A DNA stretch of 64,000 bases, taken from Paenibacillus sp. XY044. Its GTDB lineage: Bacteria > Bacillota > Bacilli > Paenibacillales > Paenibacillaceae. The notes below the pieces were generated by a model. It searched no databases. It saw only the letters and a list, made by a program, of their open reading frames with translations, and was not told where the DNA came from. The DNA lies in contig NZ_NQMO01000005.1 of NCBI RefSeq assembly GCF_002257645.1, forward strand, positions 1-64,000, written 5' to 3'. This document shows, piece after piece, positions 1-9,690 of the stretch. The position numbers and the translations under genes are program-made. Position 1 is the stretch's first letter. Every line of letters begins with the position of its first letter.

Positions 1-72
1 AGTCCGCTCGACTTGCATGTATTAGGCACGCCGCCAGCGTTCGTCCTGAGCCAGGATCAAACTCTCCAAGAA
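1..72 (-). rRNA. rrs: 16S ribosomal RNA, 5' end only (partial)
   Basis: The complement of this stretch contains the universal 16S 5' sequence AGAGTTTGATCCTGGCTCAG, followed by GACGAACGCTGGCGGC. By alignment with E. coli numbering the mature 5' end falls near position 72. The gene runs off the left edge, so only about 70 of roughly 1,550 bases are present. It heads an rrn operon transcribed away from the window. Confidence 0.97.
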
Positions 73-204
73 AGTTGATAAAGCTCATTTTGAATCTGAC
101 GAGATTGATTTAATCTCAATTTAAAACATCATCCATTTGTTCAGTTTTCAAGGAACTTGATCGCTGCGTTTGACATTTTTCTATCAAATCCGACGCAGGA
201 TTAT

Positions 205-233
205 ATTGTATCATGTCATTCATATCGTGTCAA
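205..233 (-). promoter_or_regulatory. rrn sigma-A promoter
   Basis: On the minus strand there is a perfect TTGACA (228-233), a 17-bp spacer and TACAAT (205-210), about 130 bp upstream of the 16S 5' end. The leader between them carries CTTGAAAACTGAACAA (about 143-158), a sequence typical of Bacillales rRNA leaders and boxA-like antitermination regions. It is the only clear rrn promoter I see. Confidence 0.85.
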
Positions 234-549
234 CACTTATTTAGCAAGCATTGAGAAGATTTGAATCACCGCCTTGTTTAGCGGCAAGAAATAATATATC
301 ACGGATAACGGATATTATGCAACAGTTTTTTTAAATTTATGTTGTGGTAAAATTTACTTACTTATAGTTAGCCAATTCTCTTCATTACCGACGTAACCTA
401 TTTTACATTAACAGTGAATCGCCAAGCTAGGAATGCTATTCTTGAGGCATTTGATTTCTCACCGTGTGCTTATTTACCCAAAGGATCATGACTAGAAGGT
501 CAATACTCTCAGCATCGTTACTTCGTGTTTTCTAAAAGGAGGCTAACAA
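234..549. other. intergenic region, rrn promoter to molybdopterin gene
   Basis: About 315 AT-rich bases between the divergent rrn promoter and the plus-strand gene at 550. Apart from the ribosome binding site AAAGGAGG just before 550 I see no ORF, hairpin or convincing promoter. Confidence 0.5.
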
Positions 550-1797
550 ATGAACGATTGGTTGAACCGGATCCGCAAAGGCATCGGCAAGAAGCTGGCT
601 GCCATTCACCGCTGGAACGCATGGATGGTTGCTTTTCTGGGGTTCAGCGGAGTCATTCTTCCCCTTGGTTTCTGGCGTGAGGTGCTTGGCGGAGGCAGGG
701 TCTGGCTGAAGTGGCTTCATATTGGTGTCGGTTTAGCCCTGCTCCTTCCCGTCGTCTACTACCTCTTTCTGGCGGGCAAGCACTGGAAGCTGCTCAAGGA
801 CCGTCCCAAGCAGAAGTGGAATGTCATCATCGTACTGTTCCTGCTGGTCGGATGGTTTCTTTCCGGGGTGGTTCTGTGGCAGTTCCGGGCATTCGGTCCG
901 GCATGGTCCAATCCAGCCCTGACGATTCATGATCTTTTTACTTGGGTGGGTCTGCCCTATATCATTTATCACTCGGTTACCCGTACCCAGTGGCTAAAGG
1001 AGCCTCATCGGCGGACGGTGAAGTCCGGAGCTGACCGGCCAACCACCACATACGCTGCAAACGAGCCGCTTTATACGCGCAGAGCTTTTATCCGATCAGC
1101 GATCGGGGTAGGTTTGGCGGTAGCGTTCGGGCCTTCTTTTATCAAATGGCTGGGCAGCAGTAGCGGCTCATCACAGCAAAACATGGAGGAGCTGCTCGAA
1201 AAGGACGCCAATCATCTGGTTCCGGCACCCACGCCGGCAGCGGAATCCCTCACTCCGGTCGGTGGAGGGGCTAAAGGCAACTTCCGCATATACACCGTAA
1301 CCCCCATTCCCGCATTTGATAACGCCAACTGGTCCTTTACCGTGGATGGGCTTGTCAAAAAACGATTGCAATGGAACTGGGAACAATTCGTTAAGCTCCC
1401 GCGCGTCGTTCAGGTCAGCGATTTTCACTGCGTCACCGGGTGGTCGGTGTACCATAACACTTGGGAAGGCATTCCCCTTACAAAACTGCTGGATGAAGCC
1501 GGGGTTCAATCCGCTGCACAGACCGTGAAGTTTTATTCGGGTGACGGGGTCTACACGGACTCTTTAACATTGGAACAGGCCCGTATGGACGACATATTGG
1601 TGGCCGTGCTGCACGACGGAAAGCCGATTCCGAGTGACCTCGGCGGTCCGGTTAGGCTGATCGTTCCCCAAATGTATACCTATAAATCCGTAAAGTGGCT
1701 GAACCGGATCGAGCTGATCCAAGACGACCATATCGGCTATTGGGAAGAGCGAGGCTACGATAAAAACGCCTGGCTTCCAGACGCCAAACGGACATAA
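550..1797 (+). CDS. membrane-anchored molybdopterin-dependent oxidoreductase (sulfite-oxidase fold)
   Basis: 415 residues. The first ~145 residues hold about four transmembrane helices with histidines at H20, H57, H127 and H141, placed like the haem ligands of small membrane cytochromes b. An Arg-Arg motif (TRRAFIRSA, about 176-184) and a hydrophobic stretch follow, resembling a Tat signal inside the protein. The C-terminal ~180 residues match the sulfite oxidase/YedY molybdopterin fold, with the cofactor cysteine in FHCVTGWS (C294). Domain order suggests a YedZ-like electron donor fused to a YedY-like catalytic domain facing outside; the substrate cannot be told. The ATG at 550 sits 7 bases after AAAGGAGG. 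The stop lies only 18 bp from the convergent PBP gene and I see no terminator between them. Confidence 0.85.
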   Translation: MNDWLNRIRKGIGKKLAAIHRWNAWMVAFLGFSGVILPLGFWREVLGGGRVWLKWLHIGVGLALLLPVVYYLFLAGKHWKLLKDRPKQKWNVIIVLFLLVGWFLSGVVLWQFRAFGPAWSNPALTIHDLFTWVGLPYIIYHSVTRTQWLKEPHRRTVKSGADRPTTTYAANEPLYTRRAFIRSAIGVGLAVAFGPSFIKWLGSSSGSSQQNMEELLEKDANHLVPAPTPAAESLTPVGGGAKGNFRIYTVTPIPAFDNANWSFTVDGLVKKRLQWNWEQFVKLPRVVQVSDFHCVTGWSVYHNTWEGIPLTKLLDEAGVQSAAQTVKFYSGDGVYTDSLTLEQARMDDILVAVLHDGKPIPSDLGGPVRLIVPQMYTYKSVKWLNRIELIQDDHIGYWEERGYDKNAWLPDAKRT

Positions 1798-1815
1798 CTC
1801 GCTCCTTACAGGCCC

Positions 1816-3681
1816 TCAATCAACGTTCAAGCCCCTCCTCATGACCGCCGAAAACAAGGCAGCGGCCTTCCCGCTGCCTGCGGTCATGTAATTATCCGCA
1901 TCCGTTCTGTCAAACCCCATCCATACAGCCCCGGTCCATTCCGGCGTATAGCCGACAAACCAAAGATCGCGGTTCCCCTTGCTGCTGACGCCAGGCAAAC
2001 CAAGCTGCGTCGTGCCCGTTTTGCCCGCTACCGGCCGGTTCATCCTCGCTTTCATGCCTGTGCCCTCGTTCACGACGCCGCGCAGCATGCTCGTCATATG
2101 TTCCGCCGTCGAATGCGAGATGACCGGGCGTTCATCCGGACGATAGGCATACAGCACCCGACCTTTTGAATCCGTAACCTGCCGTACGAGATGCGCTTCA
2201 CGATAAGTACCTCCGCTGGCAAACACGCTGTACGCCTGCGCCATTTTCAAGGGAGAGACACCGGAATGAACGCCGCCAAGCGCAATGGACAGATTAGCAT
2301 CCTCCGAGGCAAGTGAAATGCCAAGCTTCGCCGCGAACTGTATCGCCTTTGTAATCCCTACCTGTTGCAGCAACCATACGGCCGGAGCATTTACAGACTG
2401 CTGCAACGCTTGCCTCATGGTCATTTGCCCCTGATAGGCTCCGCCCAAATTCTGTGGCCTGTAGCTCCCGTAAGCTATCTTGCGATCCTGAAGCATGCTG
2501 TCCGGCGAAAATTTACCGCTCTCAAGGGCCGGACCGTAAGCGACAATCGGCTTGAAGGCGGAACCCGGCTGTCTGGCATCGATCACGGCCCGGTTCAAGC
2601 TGCCTGCAGCAGGATGCCTGCCTCCGGTCAGCGCCACGATCTCCCCCGTCCGATGATCCATAATCACCATCGCTGCTTCAACCTGCTGATCCTTGCCGTC
2701 CGGCGGAAAGAAATCCGGGTTGGCGAAGGTATCTTCCAGCGCAGCCTGTGCAGCCATATTCATTCCCGTTATGATGGTATACCCACCCGTCTTCAACTCT
2801 TCCAACGTTTTGCCTGTTCGCTGCGCGGCTTCCTTGAGAGCAGCATCTATATAAGAGGCCCCGAACATAGGAGGATTAACATCCGCCGGCGGCTGATATT
2901 TCGTATTCATAGCAGACATCATGTCATCACGGGTAATCAGACCTTGCCGCTTCATAATGCCAAGCACTACGTTTCGCCGTTGTACGGGCAGGTCGCCCTT
3001 ATATAACGGATTGTAAATGGACGGTCCCTTTGGAATGGCAGCCAAGGAGGCGATTTGCGCCATACTGAGCTTTTTCAGATCCGTCACCCCGAAATAATGC
3101 TCCGCCGCAGATTTGATGCCGAATTGCCCATCCCCCATATAAATCGCATTCAAATACAATTCCAAAATGTCATGCTTGGACAAGCGTTTCTCCAGCGCAA
3201 AAGCGATGGAAGCCTCGTTCAGCTTGCGCAGCAGCGTTCGATCCCGGTTCAGATACAGATTTCGTGCCAGCTGCTGCGTAATGGTGCTGCCGCCTTCCGA
3301 AATCCGCATATGGATCGAGTTGGTGTATACCGCACGCGCAATCCCATTGTAATCCAGTCCATCATGTCCATAAAAACTCCGGTCCTCCACGGCCAAAAAA
3401 GTGTCCAGCAGCAAATCAGGCATATCTTCCAGATGCGCCTTGACCCTGTAGCCCGACTGCGGCAGTTGTATTTTTCGAAGCTTGGTCCCGTCCGAGGCCA
3501 CCAGGATGCTCGACTCCGGCAATACCAGTTTCTCGGGATGACGCCCCACGACGATGCCTCCGTACACATATACATAAAACAGACCTGCCAGTACGATCAC
3601 TGCACCGATGACCGCGACATCGAACGAGAGGTAGAGCCCCCTCATCACCTTACGCCAAACCATTGCCTGCAGGCTGTTCAT
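1816..3681 (-). CDS. class A penicillin-binding protein (transglycosylase/transpeptidase)
   Basis: 621 residues, a compact class A PBP that polymerises and cross-links peptidoglycan at the outer face of the membrane. An N-terminal anchor spans about 20-45. The GT51 glycosyltransferase domain shows EDRSFYGHDG (catalytic E100) and GGSTITQQLARNLYL (130-144). The transpeptidase domain has SAFK with nucleophile S374, an SVN motif and AGKTGTT. There is no long C-terminal tail, so it is nearer the PBP1A/PbpG size class than ponA. Its ATG overlaps the stop of the upstream gene (ATGA, 3678-3681), so the two are translationally coupled. B. subtilis has several such PBPs; I cannot assign which one this is. 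Confidence 0.93.
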   Translation of the reverse strand: MNSLQAMVWRKVMRGLYLSFDVAVIGAVIVLAGLFYVYVYGGIVVGRHPEKLVLPESSILVASDGTKLRKIQLPQSGYRVKAHLEDMPDLLLDTFLAVEDRSFYGHDGLDYNGIARAVYTNSIHMRISEGGSTITQQLARNLYLNRDRTLLRKLNEASIAFALEKRLSKHDILELYLNAIYMGDGQFGIKSAAEHYFGVTDLKKLSMAQIASLAAIPKGPSIYNPLYKGDLPVQRRNVVLGIMKRQGLITRDDMMSAMNTKYQPPADVNPPMFGASYIDAALKEAAQRTGKTLEELKTGGYTIITGMNMAAQAALEDTFANPDFFPPDGKDQQVEAAMVIMDHRTGEIVALTGGRHPAAGSLNRAVIDARQPGSAFKPIVAYGPALESGKFSPDSMLQDRKIAYGSYRPQNLGGAYQGQMTMRQALQQSVNAPAVWLLQQVGITKAIQFAAKLGISLASEDANLSIALGGVHSGVSPLKMAQAYSVFASGGTYREAHLVRQVTDSKGRVLYAYRPDERPVISHSTAEHMTSMLRGVVNEGTGMKARMNRPVAGKTGTTQLGLPGVSSKGNRDLWFVGYTPEWTGAVWMGFDRTDADNYMTAGSGKAAALFSAVMRRGLNVD

Positions 3682-4289
3682 GACGCCGTCATCAGGCTTT
3701 CCAGAAGCCTTTCCAATCCTTGCGCTTCCCGTTTCACGGATTCCATATCGAAATCCGGCGACTGCTGACTGCCCGAATCCGCAGCCTCCAATGTACGGAG
3801 CAGAGATTTTATTCGCAAAATGACTGCCATGACCTCTTCGTTGTCCAGAAGCGGAGTCGTTTCATTTGGGATGGGCGGTGTGGATAGTCGATCGGCTGAA
3901 GATGTTGTCCTCCCTCTATGAATGCCCTGTAAGTGGCTCACCAATGTCTTCAACTCACCACCGGAGGCAACTTTCAGTTCACTGAAGGATCCTCGATCTG
4001 CCAGCTCCTCCGCGGCTCTCACGATCTGCTTCATATCATCCGCAAGTTTTTGCGAGCGAAGCATGAACAAACCAGCAAACACGGCGAAAAAAACAGCAGC
4101 GGCAATCGGCGTTTTACCAATATAGTTCACCAGACCACGGGCTAGCCTGGCAAAAAATGAATCGGGCGAAACATGTGCATAGGACCACGCAAAGACACGG
4201 TATGTCAAAAAGAGAACGATACCGCTTAACAAAGCGCTTCCCGTCATTATATACAGATAAGCAGCCCGAACCGTTAACCGTTTACTCAA
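3678..4289 (-). CDS. two-helix membrane protein with HAMP-like region
   Basis: 203 residues, not recognised as a named family. A first helix spans about 10-32, a second about 60-77, and a HAMP-like amphipathic segment follows (roughly 78-125, ADDMKQIVRAAEELADRGSF). The rest is charged, with a short C-terminal helix. This is the layout of the front half of a sensor histidine kinase, but no H-box, N-box or ATPase domain follows. It is coupled by a 4-bp ATGA overlap to the downstream PBP gene, so a role in controlling or localising that PBP is a reasonable inference, not shown. Both genes probably form a two-gene transcript. Confidence 0.65.
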   Translation of the reverse strand: MSKRLTVRAAYLYIMTGSALLSGIVLFLTYRVFAWSYAHVSPDSFFARLARGLVNYIGKTPIAAAVFFAVFAGLFMLRSQKLADDMKQIVRAAEELADRGSFSELKVASGGELKTLVSHLQGIHRGRTTSSADRLSTPPIPNETTPLLDNEEVMAVILRIKSLLRTLEAADSGSQQSPDFDMESVKREAQGLERLLESLMTAS

Positions 4290-4444
4290 AACTTAGGCCT
4301 CCTCTCTGCATAGTGGAAAATCACCCACCTATGCGCAAAAGGATACCAGACAATTCTTAACAAACACCCGCGAAATCCTTAACATTCCCTTAAACTTCAC
4401 CGCAAGCAGAAAAAAAAACCAACAATGTCGGCATGAGAAAAAAA

Positions 4445-4487
4445 GAAAAAAAAGCCCTGAACCCATTTTTCAATGAGTCAGGACTTT
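4445..4487 (-). terminator. intrinsic terminator of pcrB-pcrA-ligA
   Basis: Ten-bp stem with one wobble (4451-4460 with 4478-4487) followed on the minus strand by a run of seven T's. It lies just past the ligA stop and closes the operon. Confidence 0.85.
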
Positions 4488-4500
4488 CTTGGTCACGGTT

Positions 4501-6528
4501 CTATAAATCGTTCGCTTCTTCATTCAAAAGACGGATGAGCTCGTTCTCGTCCTCGATCACCTGAATGCCGAGCTGCTTGGCTTTGGCCAGCTTGCTGCCG
4601 GCTTTCTCCCCGGCAATGAGCAGGTCCGTCTTGGCAGAGACGCTGCCTGTCACCTTTGCTCCAAGCGCCTCCAGCTGCGCCGACGCCTCATCGCGGGTCA
4701 TTTGGTGCAGCGTGCCGGTCAATACGACCGTCTTCCCGCTAAAGAAGGAGTCGTTTCTAACCGTCTGAGGTGCCTCAGGCGCCTGCGCTTCCACACCAAG
4801 GGAGAGCATTTTCTCGATACCTGCCACCACAAACGGATCAGCAAAGAAGTTCACGATGCTCTCAGCGACAATGCCGCCGACATCCGGAAGGGCGATTAAC
4901 TCCTCTACGTCGGCTTTCATCACGGCGTGAAGATCCCGATAATGATCCGCCAGCATTTTGGCAGTGGATTTACCGGTGTTGGGTATACCCAGTGCATAAA
5001 GGAAGGAAGCGAGGTCCCTCCCCTTGCTTTTCTCAAACGCCTCCAGCAGATTCATCGCCTTTTTCTCGCCAAAACGATCCAGCTTCACCAGCTGCTCAAA
5101 TGTCAGCTCATACAGCTCCGCCGCTTCGCGCACGTTCAGTTCGTCGTACAGCTGTCCGGCTGTTTTATCGCTGAACGTCTCGATATCCATCGCGTCACGG
5201 GAGGCGAAATGCGTAATCCGCCCGATGATCTGGGGTCTGCAGTCCAGTTTATTGTTGCAGAAGAGGTGCGCGCCGCGCATTTCCAGCGGGAAACCGCATG
5301 CCGGGCAATGCTCAGGGTAAATAATTTCACCGCCGTCGTTTTCTTCGGTCACCTTACCCAGAATCTCCGGAATGACGTCGTTGGAACGGCGAATAAACAC
5401 GCGCGTACCCAGCGCATATTTCAGGTTCTTACGTTCGATGTCCCCAACGTTATTCAGCGTACAGTTCTGAACGGTAACGCCAGCCAGCTCCACCGCCTCT
5501 ACCCGGGCGAGCGGAGTAACCTTGCCGGTACGGCCCACGTTCCAGCTGACGGACTCCAGCACGGTCGTCGTCTCTTCCGCCTCGAATTTGTAGGCTACCG
5601 CCCAGCGAGGGAATTTATCCGTATAACCGAGCGCCTCGCGCGTGCGCATGTCGACGATTTTAATGACGGCTCCGTCTATGAGATAGTCCAGGCTGGATCG
5701 GCGCTCCTGAATTTCGGCCAGCTGCTCCATCACATCGTCGAAGTTATCGAAATACGTGATGTACGGGTTGACCTTAAAGTGATTTTCCCGCAGAAATTCC
5801 ATCATTTCCTTATGGCTGTCGAATCGGATGTTATCCGAATAGCCTACGTTGTAGAAATAGGCATTCAAACGGCGCTCGGCAGTCACCTTCGGGTTCAGGT
5901 TGCGCAGCGCCCCCGCCGCTCCGTTCCGGGCGTTCTTGAGCGGCTCAGCCGCCGTCTTGTTGTACTCTTCCAGTACAGAGAGGTTCATAATCCCTTCTCC
6001 CTGCACCTCAATCGTTCCACCCTTATAAGGGATACTCAACGGCACGGACTTGATCGTCTTAATCTGCGGAAGGATGCCTTCGCCAACCACGCCGTTCCCG
6101 CGTGTAGCTGCCTGAACCAATCTTCCGTCGGTATAGGTCAAATTGAGCGTGAGCCCGTCAAACTTCAGCTCCACCGCATAGCTCAGCTCCGGCAAAGGGT
6201 TATCCGGGTTTTTCTTGTTATAGTCTTGAACCAGCCTTACAGCCCTTGCGTTCCAGCTGCCAAGCTGTTCGATATTTTGGGCCTTATCCAGGCTCCACAG
6301 CGGAGCCAGATGACGATGCTGGACAAATCCTTTGAGCAGCTCTCCCCCTACACGCTGTGTCGGAGAATCCGGCAGCGTCACGCCGGTCTCCTTCTCCAAT
6401 GCAACGAGCTGGTCGTACAAAGCGTCGTACTCTTTATCGCTAATGGCAGGCGCATCCAGCGTGTAGTATTGATAATTGTGCTTATTCAGCTCGGCTACGA
6501 GCTGCTCCATGGTCAACTTCGGATCCAT
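4501..6528 (-). CDS. ligA: NAD-dependent DNA ligase LigA
   Basis: 675 residues, the normal size. It seals nicks with NAD+ as AMP donor in replication and repair. The adenylation motif is ELKFDG with AMP-accepting K122. An OB fold follows, then a four-cysteine zinc finger (CPACGFPLE...CNNKLDC), helix-hairpin-helix repeats around 500-570 and a C-terminal BRCT domain (SFFSGKTVVLTGTL onward). The ATG follows GGAGG at 11 bases. It lies 34 bp after pcrA and is the last gene of the pcrB-pcrA-ligA operon, an order also known from B. subtilis. Confidence 0.98.
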   Translation of the reverse strand: MDPKLTMEQLVAELNKHNYQYYTLDAPAISDKEYDALYDQLVALEKETGVTLPDSPTQRVGGELLKGFVQHRHLAPLWSLDKAQNIEQLGSWNARAVRLVQDYNKKNPDNPLPELSYAVELKFDGLTLNLTYTDGRLVQAATRGNGVVGEGILPQIKTIKSVPLSIPYKGGTIEVQGEGIMNLSVLEEYNKTAAEPLKNARNGAAGALRNLNPKVTAERRLNAYFYNVGYSDNIRFDSHKEMMEFLRENHFKVNPYITYFDNFDDVMEQLAEIQERRSSLDYLIDGAVIKIVDMRTREALGYTDKFPRWAVAYKFEAEETTTVLESVSWNVGRTGKVTPLARVEAVELAGVTVQNCTLNNVGDIERKNLKYALGTRVFIRRSNDVIPEILGKVTEENDGGEIIYPEHCPACGFPLEMRGAHLFCNNKLDCRPQIIGRITHFASRDAMDIETFSDKTAGQLYDELNVREAAELYELTFEQLVKLDRFGEKKAMNLLEAFEKSKGRDLASFLYALGIPNTGKSTAKMLADHYRDLHAVMKADVEELIALPDVGGIVAESIVNFFADPFVVAGIEKMLSLGVEAQAPEAPQTVRNDSFFSGKTVVLTGTLHQMTRDEASAQLEALGAKVTGSVSAKTDLLIAGEKAGSKLAKAKQLGIQVIEDENELIRLLNEEANDL

Positions 6529-6562
6529 GCAGGGTCATCCCTCCGTCTATAGATTCATAATT

Positions 6563-8890
6563 TTAATTTTCCACTTTGGTGATCGGGGCAAATCCGGCCA
6601 GAAGGCGTTTCACGCCAACCGGCGCCGGAAAGGCAATCTGCAGCTCCGTATCGTTGCCGCTGCCTTTGACCGAAACGACCGTCCCGACACCCCATTTGCC
6701 ATGGGAGACCTTGTCCCCTGCCTTCAGGGCGGTGAGGTCCGATGTGCTGCCTACGGCTGCCATTTTGGCTGGAGTGGATGTGGTCACCGTCACCCGGCTC
6801 TCTCTGCCCACGGAAGTAGCCGTGGAACCGCTCAGCGAGGATGGCGCCGCGCTTTTTCCAAAGTTGCTGCCTCCGCTTCCAAAGCCTCTGCCGCCATAAG
6901 AACCGCCAATATTGCCTCCCCGGCGGTAGCGGTCACGGGCAACGACCGTATCCTCCTTCAGCTCCTCCGGAATCTCATCCAGGAAGCGGGATGGCGGGTT
7001 CGCCGTCGTCCGGCCGAACAAGGTACGCATCTGCGCGCAGGAGAGGAACAGCTGCTGCTCCGCGCGGGTAATCCCGACGTAAGCCAAACGGCGCTCTTCC
7101 TCCAGCTCCTCATTATCCTGGAAGGCCCGGCTGTGCGGGAATACGCCCTCTTCCATGCCGATGATAAACACCACCGGGAACTCGAGCCCCTTGGCGCTAT
7201 GCATCGTCATCAGGACAACCGCATCCGCTCGGTCCTCCTCGCTGTCGTTCATGCTGTCGATGTCGGCAATGAGTGCCAAATCGGTCAGAAACGCCACCAG
7301 TGACTTATCTTCATTATTCTTCTCAAATTCCATCGTAACAGACAAGAACTCGTCGATATTCTCCAGGCGGGACCGGGATTCAATCGTATTTTCACGCTGC
7401 AGGTCGATCCGGTATTGGGACATCTCCAGCATTTTCTCAGTCAGCTCGGTGACGGACAAGAACTCCACCATCTGGTAAAGAGCCGATATCATATCGTAAA
7501 ACTCCACCAGCGCATTGCGGGTCCGTCCGGCAAAGCCGAGATCGTCAACGAACTCCAGCACGCGGAAGATGGAAACTCCCCGCTCCGTCGCTGCGGCAGC
7601 GAGTTTGGCCACTGTCGTATCGCCGATGCTCCGTTTGGGAACGTTAATGATCCGCGTCAAGCTGATATCGTCATCCGGATTGGAGAGCATGCGCAGATAG
7701 GCCAGCATATCCTTGATCTCTTTGCGGTCGTAGAACTTGATGCCGCCGACGATCTGGTACGGGATGTCCGACTTGATCAAAATTTCCTCGATAACCCGGG
7801 ACTGGGCGTTGGTCCGGTACAGGATGGCATGATCCTGGTACGACTTGCCCTGATTCACGTTCTTGCTGATCTCCGAGGTCACAAAATACCCTTCGTCATG
7901 CTCCGAGTCGGCACGGTACACTTTAATCTTCGCGCCTTCGCCTTTATCGGTCCACAGCTTCTTCGGTTTACGCCCGGTGTTCTGTCCAATGACTTCGTTC
8001 GCCGCGTTCAGAATCGTCGAGGTCGAGCGGTAGTTCTGTTCGAGCAGAATCGTGCGTGCTTCCGGATAATCCTCTTCAAAATTCAAAATGTTGCTGATGT
8101 CCGCGCCGCGCCAGCGGTAAATGGACTGGTCGCTGTCGCCGACGACGCAAATCCGGTGATGGCTGTCAGCCAGCATCCGGCACAGCATGTACTGCGCCCG
8201 GTTCGTATCCTGGTATTCGTCGACATGGATGTACTGGAACTTTTTCTGATAAAAATCCAGCACTTCCGGCACTTCCTTAAACAGCTGGATCGTAGCCATG
8301 ATCAAATCGTCGAAATCCAGCGAGTTGTTGGCCTTGAGCCGCTTCTGGTACATCGTGTACACCTTGGCGACCAAGCCTTCGAAATAGTCTCCCGCCTTCT
8401 GTTCATACTGCGCCGGGGTTACGAGTTCGTTCTTCGCCGTGCTGATGACGGACTGGATCGCCTTCGGTTCGAATTTCTTCGTGTCGAGGTTCAGATCCTT
8501 CATGCAGTTACGAATCACCGACAGTTGGTCCGTCGAATCCAGAATGGAAAAGTTCGAAGTGAACCCGATGCGTTCAATGTCTCTCCGCAAAATGCGGACG
8601 CACATCGAGTGGAACGTGGACACCCAAATGTCCCGGCCTTCATTGCCGACCAGCTTGGCTACCCGATCCTGCATCTCGCGTGCGGCTTTGTTGGTAAACG
8701 TAATGGCCAGAATGCCCCAAGGCGGAGCCTTGCGGGTTGCGATCAAGTAAGCGATCCGGTGCGTCAGCACCCGGGTCTTGCCGCTGCCTGCGCCGGCCAT
8801 AATGAGCAGCGGCCCGTCCGTGGCTTCCACGGCTTGGCGCTGCTGCGGGTTCAGTCGTTGTACTGCTTGTTGTATATCAATAGGTTGCAT
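6563..8890 (-). CDS. pcrA: ATP-dependent DNA helicase PcrA
   Basis: 775 residues from the chosen ATG. It is a superfamily 1A 3'-5' helicase of DNA repair and rolling-circle replication. Walker A is AGAGSGKTR, motif II is DEYQDTNRAQ, and motif VI (VGITRAEQQL) is present. The last ~50 residues (GDKVSHGKWGVGTVVSV) form the Tudor-like RNA-polymerase-binding tail typical of PcrA. A GTG eleven codons upstream is possible, but the strong AGGAAGGAG lies 9 bases before the ATG at 8890, which I prefer. It is followed closely by ligA and preceded by pcrB. Confidence 0.97.
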   Translation of the reverse strand: MQPIDIQQAVQRLNPQQRQAVEATDGPLLIMAGAGSGKTRVLTHRIAYLIATRKAPPWGILAITFTNKAAREMQDRVAKLVGNEGRDIWVSTFHSMCVRILRRDIERIGFTSNFSILDSTDQLSVIRNCMKDLNLDTKKFEPKAIQSVISTAKNELVTPAQYEQKAGDYFEGLVAKVYTMYQKRLKANNSLDFDDLIMATIQLFKEVPEVLDFYQKKFQYIHVDEYQDTNRAQYMLCRMLADSHHRICVVGDSDQSIYRWRGADISNILNFEEDYPEARTILLEQNYRSTSTILNAANEVIGQNTGRKPKKLWTDKGEGAKIKVYRADSEHDEGYFVTSEISKNVNQGKSYQDHAILYRTNAQSRVIEEILIKSDIPYQIVGGIKFYDRKEIKDMLAYLRMLSNPDDDISLTRIINVPKRSIGDTTVAKLAAAATERGVSIFRVLEFVDDLGFAGRTRNALVEFYDMISALYQMVEFLSVTELTEKMLEMSQYRIDLQRENTIESRSRLENIDEFLSVTMEFEKNNEDKSLVAFLTDLALIADIDSMNDSEEDRADAVVLMTMHSAKGLEFPVVFIIGMEEGVFPHSRAFQDNEELEEERRLAYVGITRAEQQLFLSCAQMRTLFGRTTANPPSRFLDEIPEELKEDTVVARDRYRRGGNIGGSYGGRGFGSGGSNFGKSAAPSSLSGSTATSVGRESRVTVTTSTPAKMAAVGSTSDLTALKAGDKVSHGKWGVGTVVSVKGSGNDTELQIAFPAPVGVKRLLAGFAPITKVEN

Positions 8891-8966
8891 GCGTGCATGC
8901 TCCTTCCTGCTATAGAAATTCACAAAACTGATGGGGTGTCATTGACAATTCTAATGCTGCTTACTA

Positions 8967-9653
8967 TTATTCTTTAACGGCCTTAACCGTCAGCAGCGCC
9001 TGCTTCAAATCCTCGTAAACGACATTGCCGACGACGATCGTATCGCAGACGGCAGCAGCCTGCCGGGCCGAATCGGCATCCTTGATGCCTCCGCCGTAGA
9101 ACAGCTTGGCCCCGTTCAGAGAGCGGTGAATATGCCGTACGGTTTCCATGTCCCCGAACGTTCCGCTGTACTCCACATAGACGACCGGCAAAGACATCAG
9201 CTTATCCGCGACCTGGGCGTATGCCGCCGCTCCTGCCGCATCCAGTCCGGTCTGCGCTCCGGTCAAACGGGCAACCGTAGAATCGGCATTCAGGACGATA
9301 TATCCTTCGGGAACGAGCAGTTCCCACGGGATCATGTACCCATACTCTTCCACCGCCCGTTGATGATGGCCAACCAGCCATGCCGAATCCGAAGCATTGA
9401 GTACCATGGGGATCATATACAGATCAAAACCCGGCACGATCGCCTCCAGGTCGGACACCTCCAGCACGCAGGGGACCTCATACCGCCTGATGCGGGACAT
9501 CAGCTCCACGGTATTGTCGAACGTTACCCCGCTGGATCCGCCCACCATGACGGCGTCCGTGCCGGACATGCAAACCGCATCCAGCGCTTCGTCTCCGATC
9601 TCCTTATCCGGGTCAAGCTTAAACACATGCCTCCATGGCATAATCATTTGCAT
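8967..9653 (-). CDS. pcrB: heptaprenylglyceryl phosphate synthase PcrB
   Basis: About 228 residues. PcrB joins a heptaprenyl chain to glycerol-1-phosphate to make an archaeal-type ether lipid in Bacillales. The TIM-barrel signatures are WRHVFKLDPDKEI near the N-terminus, GTDAVMVGGSSGVT, and the phosphate-binding LFYGGGIKDADSA near the C-terminus. The GGAGG at about 9661-9665 points to the ATG at 9653 (or the TTG just before it) rather than the GTG at 9671. It is the first gene of the operon with pcrA and ligA and has its own promoter at 9691-9719. Confidence 0.95.
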   Translation of the reverse strand: MQMIMPWRHVFKLDPDKEIGDEALDAVCMSGTDAVMVGGSSGVTFDNTVELMSRIRRYEVPCVLEVSDLEAIVPGFDLYMIPMVLNASDSAWLVGHHQRAVEEYGYMIPWELLVPEGYIVLNADSTVARLTGAQTGLDAAGAAAYAQVADKLMSLPVVYVEYSGTFGDMETVRHIHRSLNGAKLFYGGGIKDADSARQAAAVCDTIVVGNVVYEDLKQALLTVKAVKE

Positions 9654-9690
9654 CAAACGGCATTCCTCCACGACAAATCTTCATAAATCT

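Noticed and set aside
6563..8977. Very long plus-strand open frame (about 520 codons) lying over pcrA
   Set aside because: It is antisense to a gene with clear helicase motifs; long antisense frames are common in GC-rich coding sequence here (also over ligA, secA and argH).
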